Shown: positions 34,605 to 44,062, counted from the first letter of the stretch. The stretch is 64,000 nucleotides of DNA from Vibrio plantisponsor (GCF_013041605.1 NZ_JABEQC010000018.1:1-64000); one strand, 5' to 3'. Translations and numbers: made by a program. The notes: a model not told the origin generated them from the sequence alone.

Positions 34605-35408
34605 TTATTTCAGAATCGCACTGTTACCGTTTTCACGGATGTGGTTCAGAATAGCTTTCACACCGCGTGGGCTAGAGCCAACGATGTTGCCTGATTTCAT
34701 GTAATCAGTACCGCCAGCGAAATCTGTCAGGATAGCGCCTGCTTCACGAGCAATCAGTTCACCTGCTGCTAGATCCCAAGGTTTCAAACCAAGTTCAAAG
34801 TAACCGTCAACACGGTTAGATGCTAGGTAACATAGATCAAGAGCTGCAGAGCCAGTACGACGGAAGTCTGAACATTCAACAAATAGAGACGTCATAATCT
34901 TCATGTAAGATTCTGAGTGCTGCTTTTGCTTGAATGGAAAACCTGTTGCTAGAACAGCACCTTGCAGGTCTTTAATTTGTTTGATACGGATACGAGCGTT
35001 GTTTAGCTGTGCGCCTGAGCCACGTTGAGCTGTGAATAGCTCGTTTAGCATTGGGTTGTAAACACAAGCCACTTCAGTTTTGCCTTTAATACGAACAGCA
35101 ATTGAAACGCAGAAGTGAGGTAAACCTTTTACAAAGTTTGTAGTGCCATCCAGTGGGTCGATAATCCATTGTACATCCTGATCTTTACCTTCGATCAGAC
35201 CGCCTTCTTCGGCAATGATGCAGTGCTCTGGGTAAGAGCTTTTAATCGTAGAAACGATAATGTTTTCAGCTTCTTTGTCTACGTTAGTGACAAAGTCGTT
35301 CATGCCTTTTTGAGTGGCTTCGATTTTCTCAGGAGTTTCTAGAGATTTAGCAATATGATTGCCTGCCTTTCGCGCAGCGCGAATAGCAATGTTTAGCATA
35401 GGATGCAT
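34605..35408 (-). CDS. suhB: inositol monophosphatase / Nus factor SuhB
   Basis: A 267-residue member of the inositol monophosphatase family. The start MHPMLNIAIRAARKAG and length match E. coli SuhB exactly. Metal-site motifs are AEEGG, WIIDPLDGTTNF and KPWDLAAGELIAREAGA. In E. coli it hydrolyses inositol phosphates in vitro and joins the rRNA transcription antitermination complex. The frame is open 18 codons further upstream, but the family start at 35408 is preferred. It is divergent from trmJ. Confidence 0.95.
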   Translation of the reverse strand: MHPMLNIAIRAARKAGNHIAKSLETPEKIEATQKGMNDFVTNVDKEAENIIVSTIKSSYPEHCIIAEEGGLIEGKDQDVQWIIDPLDGTTNFVKGLPHFCVSIAVRIKGKTEVACVYNPMLNELFTAQRGSGAQLNNARIRIKQIKDLQGAVLATGFPFKQKQHSESYMKIMTSLFVECSDFRRTGSAALDLCYLASNRVDGYFELGLKPWDLAAGELIAREAGAILTDFAGGTDYMKSGNIVGSSPRGVKAILNHIRENGNSAILK

Positions 35409-35588
35409 ACGGATTTCCCAACGGATGTTAAAGAACGAAAAAAGCGGTGCGCAGTATACCAAATGTTTACCAAAAGGGAAGTGGTTATTTTTTATTCATT
35501 CGGTTCGAGGGAAAGTGAAGCTTCTGACCATTTTACTCAGGTTTATGTTAATATTCTGCGGTTATAAATTGAGTAGCGTAAAAACATC

Positions 35589-36320
35589 ATGTTAAGCAAT
35601 GTTAAAGTGGTTTTAGTGGGAACCTCTCATTCTGGCAATATCGGCTCTGCTGCACGTGCTATGAAGGTAATGGGTCTCAGCGAAATGGTCTTGGTTGATC
35701 CTCAGTGTGAGGTGGATGCTCAGGCTGTCGCGTTGGCTGCTGGCGCAAGCGAAATCGCACTCAATGCTCGAATTGTTAGTAGTTTAGAAGAAGCTGTAGA
35801 AGATTGTAGTCTGGTCGTTGGCTCCAGTGCTCGTTCAAGAACGCTTGAATGGCCAATGCTTGATCCTCGAGAATGCGGTGAGAAATTTGCTGTTGAAGGG
35901 CAAAAACATCCGGTTGCTTTAGTCTTTGGACGTGAACGTACAGGGCTAACCAATGAAGAACTGCAAACTTGCCACTACCACGTCTGCATCCCTGCAAATC
36001 CTGAATACAGCTCTCTGAACTTAGCTATGGCGGTTCAAACACTGTGTTATGAAATCCGCGTTGCACATTTAAATCAGGTTCAATCTCAATACTCGTCTCA
36101 GGCTGAAGAGGAATACCCTCGTCATAAAGAACTGGAAATGTTCTATGAACACCTTGAAAAAGTGATGATTGAAACCCAATTCATCTCAGAGGCACAACCG
36201 GGCCAAGTGATGAATAAACTTCGTCGCCTTTTTAATCGTGCGCGTCCAGAAGCTCAAGAACTCAACATCTTACGTGGTGTTCTGACTGCTGTTGGGAAAA
36301 GTTTGCAGAATAAAAAATAA
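35589..36320 (+). CDS. trmJ: tRNA (cytidine/uridine-32-2'-O-)-methyltransferase TrmJ
   Basis: A 243-residue SPOUT methyltransferase. Family motifs are VLVGTSHSGNIGSAARAMK, ALVFGRERTGLTNEEL and PANPEYSSLNLAMAVQ, which form the SAM-binding trefoil knot. It methylates ribose 32 in the anticodon loop. It lies immediately upstream of the isc operon, 113 bases before iscR, as in E. coli. Confidence 0.96.
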   Translation: MLSNVKVVLVGTSHSGNIGSAARAMKVMGLSEMVLVDPQCEVDAQAVALAAGASEIALNARIVSSLEEAVEDCSLVVGSSARSRTLEWPMLDPRECGEKFAVEGQKHPVALVFGRERTGLTNEELQTCHYHVCIPANPEYSSLNLAMAVQTLCYEIRVAHLNQVQSQYSSQAEEEYPRHKELEMFYEHLEKVMIETQFISEAQPGQVMNKLRRLFNRARPEAQELNILRGVLTAVGKSLQNKK

Positions 36321-36341
36321 CCACTTTTAATTAATGGTTAA

Positions 36342-36391
36342 ATACCTGACTGTTTTAGTCAAATAAATACTTGACCATATTAGTCAGGTAT
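36342..36391 (+). promoter_or_regulatory. two abutting type 1 IscR sites
   Basis: Two 25-base sites lie head to tail without a gap: 36342-36366 (ATACCTGACT...AGTCAAATAA) and 36367-36391 (ATACTTGACC...AGTCAGGTAT). Each has the GACT/AGTC-type inverted halves of the type 1 IscR motif. They end 42 bases before iscR, fitting autorepression by cluster-loaded IscR. Confidence 0.85.
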
Positions 36392-36433
36392 GTGAAACTT
36401 CTAACCACATAATCAATGTGGATACGGTGTGAT

Positions 36434-36955
36434 ATGAGACTTACATCTAAAGGAAGATATGCGGTAACAGCCATGTTAGATGTGGCTCTGCATTCGCAAC
36501 AAAGCCCAGTACCATTGGCAGATATTTCTGAACGCCAAGGCATCTCGCTTTCATATTTAGAGCAACTGTTTTCGAAATTACGTAAAGCAGGTTTAGTTGC
36601 TAGCGTTCGTGGTCCGGGCGGTGGTTATCGCTTAGGTATGAATGGCCACTCGATTTCAATTGGTACAGTGATTGCCGCAGTTGATGAATCCGTTGATGCG
36701 ACCAAGTGTCATGGCAAAGGCGATTGCCAAGGTGGTACTCGCTGCTTAACACATACACTGTGGCGCGACCTAAGCTCACGCATCAGTGACTTCCTTAACA
36801 ACATCACTCTTGGTGAGCTGATGGTTGATAACGAAGTGCTAGAGATTTCTGATCGTCAAGATATTGGTCTTGCGATTAACCACGGGATTGCACACAAAAA
36901 TTCGAACACAGTCACCATTGGTGCGGCACCCGTAGGTATTAATGTTCGTTCTTAA
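36434..36955 (+). CDS. iscR: Fe-S cluster-sensing regulator IscR
   Basis: A 173-residue Rrf2-family regulator. The N-terminal winged helix starts MRLTSKGRYAVTAMLDVALH. The cluster-binding Cys triad and His appear in KCHGKGDCQGGTRCLTH (Cys 92, 98 and 104; His 107). With a [2Fe-2S] cluster it represses the isc operon; the apo form activates others. The start at 36434 matches the family, though the frame is open six codons upstream. It is first of eight isc genes. Confidence 0.97.
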   Translation: MRLTSKGRYAVTAMLDVALHSQQSPVPLADISERQGISLSYLEQLFSKLRKAGLVASVRGPGGGYRLGMNGHSISIGTVIAAVDESVDATKCHGKGDCQGGTRCLTHTLWRDLSSRISDFLNNITLGELMVDNEVLEISDRQDIGLAINHGIAHKNSNTVTIGAAPVGINVRS

Positions 36956-36981
36956 GAACGACGTTTACATTGGAGTAGAAA

Positions 36982-38196
36982 ATGAAACTGCCTATTTATT
37001 TAGACTATTCAGCAACTTGCCCAGTTGATCCACGTGTTGCTGAAAAGATGGTTCAGTACATGACGATGGATGGTACTTTCGGTAACCCTGCATCTCGTTC
37101 TCATCGTTATGGCTGGCAGGCAGAAGAAGCCGTTGATACTGCTCGTGAGCAAATTGCAGATCTATTGAATGCAGACCCTCGTGAAATTATCTTCACTTCA
37201 GGCGCAACAGAGTCTAACAACCTAGCGATTAAAGGTGTTGCACACTTTTATCAAAAACAAGGTAAGCACATCATTACCTGCAAAACTGAGCACAAAGCTG
37301 TACTAGACACTACTCGTCAGCTAGAGCGTGAAGGTTTTGAAGTGACATACCTTGAGCCAGAATCAAACGGCTTAATTGATCTAAATAAATTAGAAACAGC
37401 AATGCGTGATGACACCATTCTTGTTTCTATCATGCATGTGAACAATGAGATCGGTGTTATCCAAGATATCACTGCAATCGGTGAACTTTGCCGTTCACGT
37501 AAAATTGTTTTCCATGTAGACGCAGCGCAATCAGCAGGCAAACTGCCAATCGACGTTCAAGAGATGAAAGTTGATCTTATCTCTATGTCAGCGCACAAAA
37601 TTTACGGTCCTAAAGGTATTGGTGCTTTATACGTACGTCGTAAACCACGTATTCGTCTTGAAGCGCAAATGCACGGTGGCGGCCATGAGCGTGGTTTCCG
37701 CTCTGGTACACTTCCTACTCACCAAATCGTGGGTATGGGTGAAGCATTCCGAATTGCAAAAGAAGAGATGCAACAAGATTTCGACCACGCTAAAAAACTG
37801 CGTGATCGTCTACTAGCTGGCATCAAAGATATGGAAGCAGTTTCGATCAACGGTGACCTAGAACAGCGTTTACCGAACAACCTAAACGTGAGCTTTGCTT
37901 TCGTTGAAGGTGAATCACTGCTTATGTCTCTGAAAGACCTTGCGGTATCTTCAGGCAGTGCATGTACATCAGCAAGCCTTGAACCATCGTACGTACTACG
38001 TGCTCTTGGTCTTAATGATGAATTGGCTCACAGCTCAATTCGTTTCTCATTCGGTCGTTTTACGACAGAAGAAGATATTGATTATGCGATTGAATTGATT
38101 CGTGTAGCTGTCAACAAATTACGCGACATGTCCCCACTATGGGATATGTACAAGGAAGGGGTAGATTTGAACACTGTTGAGTGGGCTCATCATTAA
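36982..38196 (+). CDS. iscS: cysteine desulfurase IscS
   Basis: A 404-residue PLP enzyme, the exact length of E. coli IscS. The PLP lysine is K206 (SAHKIYGPKG), and the persulfide-forming C328 is in SSGSACTSAS. It takes sulfur from cysteine for Fe-S clusters, thiamine and tRNA thiolation. It follows iscR by 26 bases and precedes iscU by 36. Confidence 0.98.
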   Translation: MKLPIYLDYSATCPVDPRVAEKMVQYMTMDGTFGNPASRSHRYGWQAEEAVDTAREQIADLLNADPREIIFTSGATESNNLAIKGVAHFYQKQGKHIITCKTEHKAVLDTTRQLEREGFEVTYLEPESNGLIDLNKLETAMRDDTILVSIMHVNNEIGVIQDITAIGELCRSRKIVFHVDAAQSAGKLPIDVQEMKVDLISMSAHKIYGPKGIGALYVRRKPRIRLEAQMHGGGHERGFRSGTLPTHQIVGMGEAFRIAKEEMQQDFDHAKKLRDRLLAGIKDMEAVSINGDLEQRLPNNLNVSFAFVEGESLLMSLKDLAVSSGSACTSASLEPSYVLRALGLNDELAHSSIRFSFGRFTTEEDIDYAIELIRVAVNKLRDMSPLWDMYKEGVDLNTVEWAHH

Positions 38197-38232
38197 TCTT
38201 TCCAGCGATTTAGAGGATTCGAGGTAACTATC

Positions 38233-38616
38233 ATGGCATATAGTGAAAAAGTAATTGATCATTACGAGAACCCACGTAACGTAGGTTCATTTGACAAGGA
38301 AGATCCATCAGTAGGTAGCGGCATGGTTGGTGCTCCTGCATGTGGTGACGTAATGCGTCTACAAATCAAAGTATCTCCTGAAGGCATCATTGAAGATGCA
38401 AAATTCAAGACTTACGGTTGTGGTAGCGCAATCGCATCAAGCTCGCTTGTAACTGAATGGGTTAAAGGTAAATCAATTGACGAAGCAGCAGCGATCAAAA
38501 ACGCTGAAATTGCTGAAGAATTAGAGCTACCACCAGTGAAAGTTCACTGCTCAATCTTGGCAGAAGATGCAATCAAAGCCGCTGTTGCGGATTACAAGAA
38601 AAAACATCAACAATAA
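38233..38616 (+). CDS. iscU: Fe-S cluster scaffold IscU
   Basis: A 127-residue scaffold with cluster ligands Cys 37 (PACGDV), Cys 63 (YGCGS) and Cys 106 (VHCSIL), and the HscA-binding LPPVK motif just before the third Cys. It builds [2Fe-2S] clusters with IscS. A GC-rich stem-loop separates it from iscA. Confidence 0.98.
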   Translation: MAYSEKVIDHYENPRNVGSFDKEDPSVGSGMVGAPACGDVMRLQIKVSPEGIIEDAKFKTYGCGSAIASSSLVTEWVKGKSIDEAAAIKNAEIAEELELPPVKVHCSILAEDAIKAAVADYKKKHQQ

Positions 38617-38627
38617 TAAGTGTTTTG

Positions 38628-38650
38628 GGGAGTAACCCATTGTTACTCCC
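38628..38650 (+). other. intercistronic stem-loop iscU/iscA
   Basis: A 9-bp perfect stem GGGAGTAAC/GTTACTCCC has a 5-base loop and no T-run, starting 12 bases after the iscU stop. Confidence 0.75.
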
Positions 38651-38683
38651 ACTTTAATTAACAGAAGACCCAAAGGTAGCAGT

Positions 38684-39007
38684 ATGGCCATTACTCTAAC
38701 TGAAACAGCAGCACACCGAGTTAAAACCTTTTTGGACAACAGAGGAAAAGGTATCGGCTTACGTCTAGGCGTAAGAACGACTGGGTGTTCAGGTATGGCA
38801 TACGTACTAGAATTCGTTGATGATCTTGAAGATGGTGACCAAGTCTTCGAAGATAACGGTGTAAAAGTTATCATTGATGCGAAAAGCTTGGTTTACTTAG
38901 ACGGCACAGAGCTGGACTATAAAAAAGAAGGCTTGAATGAGGGCTTTGAATTCAACAACCCAAATGTCAAAGGCGAATGTGGTTGTGGTGAAAGCTTCAA
39001 CGTCTAA
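38684..39007 (+). CDS. iscA: A-type Fe-S carrier IscA
   Basis: A 107-residue A-type carrier with the three conserved cysteines C35 (TTGCSG), C99 and C101 (GECGCGESF). It carries Fe-S clusters, or iron, to target proteins. Position and length match the E. coli operon. A 12-bp stem-loop follows before hscB. Confidence 0.97.
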   Translation: MAITLTETAAHRVKTFLDNRGKGIGLRLGVRTTGCSGMAYVLEFVDDLEDGDQVFEDNGVKVIIDAKSLVYLDGTELDYKKEGLNEGFEFNNPNVKGECGCGESFNV

Positions 39008-39018
39008 GAGTTCTCTGA

Positions 39019-39048
39019 ATTTAGGGTGAGCATTTGCTCATCCTAAAT
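39019..39048 (+). other. intercistronic stem-loop iscA/hscB
   Basis: A 12-bp stem ATTTAGG-G-TGAG / CTCA-T-CCTAAAT, with one G-T pair, has a 6-base loop and no T-run. Confidence 0.7.
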
Positions 39049-39071
39049 CGAATTAAAGGACCGATATCTAC

Positions 39072-39587
39072 ATGAATTATTTCGAATTATTTGGGCTACC
39101 AACTCAGTTTCAACTGGATGGTAGCCTTCTTTCTTCTCAGTTCCGTGAGTTGCAAAAGCGTTTTCATCCAGATAACTTTGCCACGGCTTCTGAGCGTGAC
39201 CGACTGATGTCGGTACAAAAAACGGCAGAGATTAACGATGCCAATCAAATGTTAAAAAGCCCAATCTCTCGCGCAGAATACCTGTTGTCACTTAACGGTG
39301 TTGAACTCCGTGGTGAGCAGCAAACTCTTCAAGATCCAATGTTCCTGATGGAACAGATGGAACTGCGTGAAGAACTTGAAGCAATTACCGACAACTCTGA
39401 TGCGGAAAGTGCGCTGTTCGACTTTGATAGTAAAGTCGAGAAAATGTATAAACAGCACTTAATCCAAGTAGAGCAAGAGCTAAACAGTGAGCAGTGGAAT
39501 AGCGCAGCAGACACTGTTCGTAAGCTCAAATTTATTGCCAAATTAAAAAATGAAATAGAGCGAGTCGAAGACAAACTCCTCGGCTAA
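39072..39587 (+). CDS. hscB: Fe-S co-chaperone HscB
   Basis: A 171-residue J-domain protein. The HPD motif is at residues 32-34 (KRFHPDNF), and the C-terminal helical domain binds IscU. It brings IscU to HscA and stimulates the ATPase. hscA follows after 21 bases. Confidence 0.97.
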   Translation: MNYFELFGLPTQFQLDGSLLSSQFRELQKRFHPDNFATASERDRLMSVQKTAEINDANQMLKSPISRAEYLLSLNGVELRGEQQTLQDPMFLMEQMELREELEAITDNSDAESALFDFDSKVEKMYKQHLIQVEQELNSEQWNSAADTVRKLKFIAKLKNEIERVEDKLLG

Positions 39588-39608
39588 TTCTAAAAAAAGG
39601 ACCCATAG

Positions 39609-41462
39609 ATGGCATTACTTCAAATTGCAGAACCGGGTCAAAGTTCTGCACCGCACCAGCATAAACTGGCTGCAGGCATTGATTTAGGAACCACCAACTC
39701 GTTAGTGGCTTCAGTGAGAAGCGGCACGGCAACCACTTTAGTTGATGAGCAAGGACGAAGCATCCTGCCTTCCGTTGTGTCTTATTCCCAAGAAGAAAAA
39801 GTGGTCGGCTATGACGCTCATGACAACGCGCAAGCAGATCCTGCTAATACTATTATTTCGGTAAAGAGACTTGTCGGTCGTTCACTGACTGATATTCAGT
39901 CTCGTTACCCAAATCTTCCGTATCAATTTAAAGCCAGTGAAAACGGTTTGCCGATCATGCAAACTCCTCACGGTGACAAAAACCCAATTCAAGTGTCAGC
40001 AGACATTCTGAGAACGCTAGGCCAAAGAGCTGAAAACACATTAGGCGGCGAATTGGCAGGCGTGGTTATCACTGTTCCTGCTTACTTTGATGATGCTCAA
40101 CGAGTCGCTACCAAAGATGCAGCCGCGCTTGCCGGATTGCACGTATTACGTCTGCTTAATGAACCAACGGCCGCTGCTATCGCTTATGGTCTGGATTCAG
40201 GTCAGGAAGGTGTAATTGCTGTTTATGACTTAGGTGGCGGTACGTTTGATATTTCTATTCTGCGTCTGTCAAAAGGCGTATTTGAAGTGCTCGCAACAGG
40301 TGGTGATTCAGCATTGGGTGGCGATGATTTCGACCATCTGATAGCCGAATACCTGCAACAGCAAATGGGTATTGAAGGCCAGTTAAGTTCAAGTAAACAC
40401 CGTGAGTTATTAAACGCAGCAACGGCTGCGAAAATTGCTCTGTCAGATAGCGATCAAGTAGAAATTAATGTCCTTGATTGGTCTGGCGTGCTTACCAAAC
40501 AACAGTTCAATGAACTGATCCAGCCACTAGTGAAGAAGACGCTGATGTCTTGCCGCCGCGCGCTTAAAGATGCGCAGATATCGGCAGATGAGGTGTTGGA
40601 AGTGGTCATGGTTGGTGGCTCTACTCGTACTCCCTACGTGCGTGAGCAAGTGGGTGAGTTCTTTGGACGTACACCATTAACCAGTATCAACCCTGATGAA
40701 GTGGTTGCTATTGGTGCGGCGATTCAAGCAGATGTTTTAGCAGGCAACAAGCCAGATTCTGAAATGCTGCTGTTGGATGTGATCCCGCTATCTCTGGGTA
40801 TTGAAACCATGGGTGGCTTAGTGGAAAAAATTATTCCACGCAACACCACGATTCCGGTAGCAAGAGCGCAAGAGTTCACTACCTTCAAAGATGGTCAAAC
40901 AGCGATGAGTGTTCACGTTGTTCAGGGTGAGCGTGAATTAGTGGATGACTGTCGTTCACTGGCGCGTTTCTCTCTCAAAGGTATTCCGCCAATGGCCGCA
41001 GGTGCTGCACATGTTCGCGTGACTTATCAAGTGGATGCGGATGGTCTGCTATCTGTGACAGCAATGGAAAAGAGCACTGGTGTCCAAGCCGAAATTCAGG
41101 TTAAACCGTCTTACGGTTTAAGCGATGACGAAGTGGCTCAAATGCTGCGTGATTCTATGGCTTATGCTAAAGAAGATATGCAAGCGAGAAGCCTGATGGA
41201 GCAGCGTGTTGAAGCGGATCGCGTCATCGAAGGTCTGATTGCAGCAATGCAGGCGGATGGTGACGAGTTACTGAGCGAAGATGAGAAACAGCTTCTAGTT
41301 AAAGCGATTGAGTCACTGATCGAATTACGCAACGGTGATGATGCGGACGCTATTGAGCAAGGAATAAAAGATACCGATAAAGCGAGCCAAGATTTTGCGT
41401 CGCGCCGTATGGATAAATCTATTCGCGCCGCACTGGCTGGTCATTCAGTTGACGAGATTTAA
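39609..41462 (+). CDS. hscA: Fe-S-specific Hsp70 chaperone HscA
   Basis: A 617-residue DnaK-like chaperone. The nucleotide-binding domain (about residues 20-390) has AGIDLGTTNSLVAS, VYDLGGGTFDISIL and VGGSTRTPYV. A substrate-binding domain and helical lid follow. It releases clusters from IscU (LPPVK motif) with HscB. fdx follows after 14 bases. Confidence 0.98.
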   Translation: MALLQIAEPGQSSAPHQHKLAAGIDLGTTNSLVASVRSGTATTLVDEQGRSILPSVVSYSQEEKVVGYDAHDNAQADPANTIISVKRLVGRSLTDIQSRYPNLPYQFKASENGLPIMQTPHGDKNPIQVSADILRTLGQRAENTLGGELAGVVITVPAYFDDAQRVATKDAAALAGLHVLRLLNEPTAAAIAYGLDSGQEGVIAVYDLGGGTFDISILRLSKGVFEVLATGGDSALGGDDFDHLIAEYLQQQMGIEGQLSSSKHRELLNAATAAKIALSDSDQVEINVLDWSGVLTKQQFNELIQPLVKKTLMSCRRALKDAQISADEVLEVVMVGGSTRTPYVREQVGEFFGRTPLTSINPDEVVAIGAAIQADVLAGNKPDSEMLLLDVIPLSLGIETMGGLVEKIIPRNTTIPVARAQEFTTFKDGQTAMSVHVVQGERELVDDCRSLARFSLKGIPPMAAGAAHVRVTYQVDADGLLSVTAMEKSTGVQAEIQVKPSYGLSDDEVAQMLRDSMAYAKEDMQARSLMEQRVEADRVIEGLIAAMQADGDELLSEDEKQLLVKAIESLIELRNGDDADAIEQGIKDTDKASQDFASRRMDKSIRAALAGHSVDEI

Positions 41463-41476
41463 AGAGAAGACAAAAA

Positions 41477-41815
41477 ATGCCTAAGATTATTGTTTTACCC
41501 CATGAAACACTTTGCCCGGAAGGTGCGGTATTAGAAGCTCAACCTGGCGAAACGATTCTTGATGTGGCGTTGAAAAACGGTATCGGAATTGAGCATGCGT
41601 GTGAGAAATCCTGTGCATGTACAACTTGTCACTGCATTGTCCGTGAAGGTTTTGACTCGCTAGAAGAGAGTGATGAACTCGAAGATGACATGCTGGATAA
41701 AGCATGGGGCTTAGAGCCTGAATCTCGTTTGAGCTGTCAGGCAAGAGTCGCGGACGAAGATTTGGTTGTTGAAATTCCAAAATACACTTTGAATCACGCA
41801 TCTGAAGATCACTAA
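41477..41815 (+). CDS. fdx: ISC-type [2Fe-2S] ferredoxin
   Basis: A 112-residue plant/vertebrate-type ferredoxin. Cluster cysteines are C42, C48 and C51 (ACEKSCACTTC), plus a downstream Cys in SRLSCQAR. It gives electrons for cluster assembly. It ends 51 bases before iscX, with a stem-loop in the gap. Confidence 0.97.
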   Translation: MPKIIVLPHETLCPEGAVLEAQPGETILDVALKNGIGIEHACEKSCACTTCHCIVREGFDSLEESDELEDDMLDKAWGLEPESRLSCQARVADEDLVVEIPKYTLNHASEDH

Positions 41816-41821
41816 TTATCA

Positions 41822-41844
41822 CTCTGGCTTGATTCAAGCCAGAG
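41822..41844 (+). other. intercistronic stem-loop fdx/iscX
   Basis: A 10-bp stem CTCTGGCTTG/CAAGCCAGAG has a 3-base loop and no T-run. Confidence 0.75.
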
Positions 41845-41866
41845 AACATGACACTGGAATAACATT

Positions 41867-42061
41867 ATGAAATGGACAGATTCACGCGATATCGCCATTG
41901 AGCTTTGCGAAAAATATCCTGATATTGAACCGCAAAATGTACGTTTTACCGATTTACATCAGTGGATATTGGACCTTGAAGATTTTGACGATGAGCCTAA
42001 CCGCTCAAACGAGAAAATTCTTGAAGCGATCATTATGTGCTGGATGGATGAGCGGGATTAA
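41867..42061 (+). CDS. iscX: Fe-S assembly protein IscX (YfhJ)
   Basis: A 64-residue acidic protein beginning MKWTDSRDIAIELCEKYPD, as in IscX/YfhJ. It binds IscS and iron and tunes cluster synthesis. It is the last gene of the isc operon, followed by a strong terminator. Confidence 0.95.
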   Translation: MKWTDSRDIAIELCEKYPDIEPQNVRFTDLHQWILDLEDFDDEPNRSNEKILEAIIMCWMDERD

Positions 42062-42106
42062 TTGCGCTAACCTAGCCTCGCTAAGTTAACAGTTTTAAGA
42101 AAAAAG

Positions 42107-42129
42107 CGGGCCTAGTAGCCCGTTTTTTT
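42107..42129 (+). terminator. terminator of the isc operon
   Basis: The stem CGGGC/GCCCG has a 6-base loop, preceded by A-rich DNA and followed by seven T. Confidence 0.88.
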
Positions 42130-42224
42130 ATCAAGTTGATATTTTTAACTGACAAAATGCTAACATCCCCGAGTTATTGAAGAGATGTGGCGAAGAGACG
42201 CCATTACTAAGACAAGGAGAAACC

Positions 42225-43517
42225 ATGTCTACACAAATGTCTGTATTTATTAGCCTGGAAGCTGCCCAGCCTCAGTGGGGAGAAAAGGCGTTATTATCAT
42301 TTTCTGAGCAAGGTGCAACAATTCACCTTACTCAATCTCACGATTTAGGTGCGATTCAACGCGCTGCTCGTAAACTGGATACTCAAGGTTTGCGTTCTGT
42401 ATCTCTAGAAGGCGAAGGTTGGGATCTAGAATCTATCTGGGCTTTCTATCAAGGCTACCGTGAAGCGAAGAAGAGAAACACGGTTGAGTGGAAACCTCTA
42501 GAGCAAGAAGCACAAGCAGAACTAGCAGCTCGTATTAAAACCACAGATTGGGTTCGCGACATTATTAACAAGAGTGCCGAAGAAGTGGCACCTCGTCAGC
42601 TTGCGACTATGGCAGCTGAGTTCGTGAAATCTCTGGCTCCTGAGCAAGTTTCTTACCGTATCGTAAAAGACAAAGATCTTTTAGCAGAAGGTTGGGAAGG
42701 CATTTTCGCTGTTGGCCGTGGTTCAGACCGCACCTCAGCAATGCTACAACTCGACTTTAACCCAACCGGCAAAGAAGACGCACCCGTGTTCGCATGTTTG
42801 GTTGGTAAAGGTATTACTTTCGATTCTGGTGGTTACAGCCTAAAACCATCTGGCATGATGTCTGCGATGAAAGCCGATATGGGCGGTGCAGGCATGATTA
42901 CTGGCGCGCTGGCACTGTCTATTCTTCGCGGTTTAAATAAGCGCGTGAAATTGATTCTGTGCTGTGCTGAAAACATGGTTTCAGGCCGTGCTCTTAAGTT
43001 GGGTGATATCATCACTTACAAGAACGGTAAAACTGTAGAAATCATGAATACTGACGCGGAAGGTCGCTTGGTATTGGCTGACGGTCTGATGTACGCCAGT
43101 GAGCAAAAACCAGAGCTGATCATTGACTGCGCAACGCTAACTGGTGCAGCAAAAAATGCATTAGGTAATGACTTCCATGCACTGATGAGCTTTGATGACG
43201 AGTTGTCTCACCAAGCTCTGACTGCTGCTAAAGAAGAACATGAAGGTCTATGGCCACTTCCGCTGATGGATTTCCATCGTGAAATGTTGCCTTCACCTTT
43301 CGCAGATCTATCTAACATTAGCTCTGGTGATTACTCACCTGGCGCAAGTACTGCGGCTGCATTCTTGTCTTACTTTGTTGAAGACCACAAGAAAGGCTGG
43401 CTACACTTTGACTGTGCGGGTACTTACCGTAAGTCTCCAAGTGATAAATGGGCTGCAGGCGCAACGGGCATGGGCGTAAGAACCATCTCTCGCGTACTGA
43501 TGGATCAAGCAAAGTAA
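42225..43517 (+). CDS. pepB: aminopeptidase PepB (M17 family)
   Basis: A 430-residue leucyl-aminopeptidase-family enzyme. Metal-binding and active-site blocks are GKGITFDSGGYSLKPSGMM and MNTDAEGRLVLADGL. It trims N-terminal residues from peptides in the cytoplasm, as a hexamer with two metal ions. The ATG at 42225 has AAGGAG upstream; the frame is open 16 codons earlier, but that start lacks such a site. It lies directly after the isc terminator, as in E. coli. Confidence 0.94.
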   Translation: MSTQMSVFISLEAAQPQWGEKALLSFSEQGATIHLTQSHDLGAIQRAARKLDTQGLRSVSLEGEGWDLESIWAFYQGYREAKKRNTVEWKPLEQEAQAELAARIKTTDWVRDIINKSAEEVAPRQLATMAAEFVKSLAPEQVSYRIVKDKDLLAEGWEGIFAVGRGSDRTSAMLQLDFNPTGKEDAPVFACLVGKGITFDSGGYSLKPSGMMSAMKADMGGAGMITGALALSILRGLNKRVKLILCCAENMVSGRALKLGDIITYKNGKTVEIMNTDAEGRLVLADGLMYASEQKPELIIDCATLTGAAKNALGNDFHALMSFDDELSHQALTAAKEEHEGLWPLPLMDFHREMLPSPFADLSNISSGDYSPGASTAAAFLSYFVEDHKKGWLHFDCAGTYRKSPSDKWAAGATGMGVRTISRVLMDQAK

Positions 43518-43529
43518 TTGGTGTAATTC

Positions 43530-43555
43530 AAAGGTGGCCTAAGAGCCGCCTTTTT
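43530..43555 (+). terminator. terminator of pepB
   Basis: The stem AAAGGTGGC/GCCGCCTTT, with one G-T pair, has a 6-base loop and ends in TTTTT. Confidence 0.82.
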
Positions 43556-43590
43556 AAAATAAAACGACAAGTAAAGTAAAAGGACATCTT

Positions 43591-44031
43591 ATGGCCCTAG
43601 AAAGAACATTTTCTATCATTAAGCCTGACGCCGTTGAACGTGATTTAATCGGTGAGATTTATCATCGTATTGAAAAGGCTGGACTACGCATTATCGCAGC
43701 GAAAATGCTTCGTCTGACTGATGAACAAGCAAGCGGATTTTACGCGGAACACGAAGGAAAACCATTCTTTGAACCGCTAAAAGAGTTTATGACTTCTGGC
43801 CCAATTATGGTTCAAGTTCTTGAAGGTGAAGATGCTATTACGCGTTACCGTGAGCTAATGGGTAAGACCAATCCTGAAGAAGCAGCATGTGGCACTATCC
43901 GTGCTGACTACGCACTCAGCATGCGCCATAACTCAGTACACGGCAGTGATAGTCCTGAGTCTGCTGCACGCGAAATTGAATTCTTTTTCCCTGAATCAGA
44001 AATCTGCCCTCGCTCAGAAGCTGTAGTTTAA
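43591..44031 (+). CDS. ndk: nucleoside diphosphate kinase
   Basis: A 146-residue NDK with catalytic His 117 in MRHNSVHGSDS. It balances nucleoside triphosphate pools by moving the gamma-phosphate from ATP. It begins TFSIIKPDAVERDLIG as in the family. It has its own AAGGAC ribosome site and a terminator on each side. Confidence 0.97.
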   Translation: MALERTFSIIKPDAVERDLIGEIYHRIEKAGLRIIAAKMLRLTDEQASGFYAEHEGKPFFEPLKEFMTSGPIMVQVLEGEDAITRYRELMGKTNPEEAACGTIRADYALSMRHNSVHGSDSPESAAREIEFFFPESEICPRSEAVV

Positions 44032-44039
44032 TTTTAAGG

Positions 44040-44062
44040 AGCTCCCGAAAGGGAGCTTTTTT
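44040..44062 (+). terminator. terminator of ndk
   Basis: The stem AGCTCCC/GGGAGCT has a GAAA loop and is followed by T6. Confidence 0.92.
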
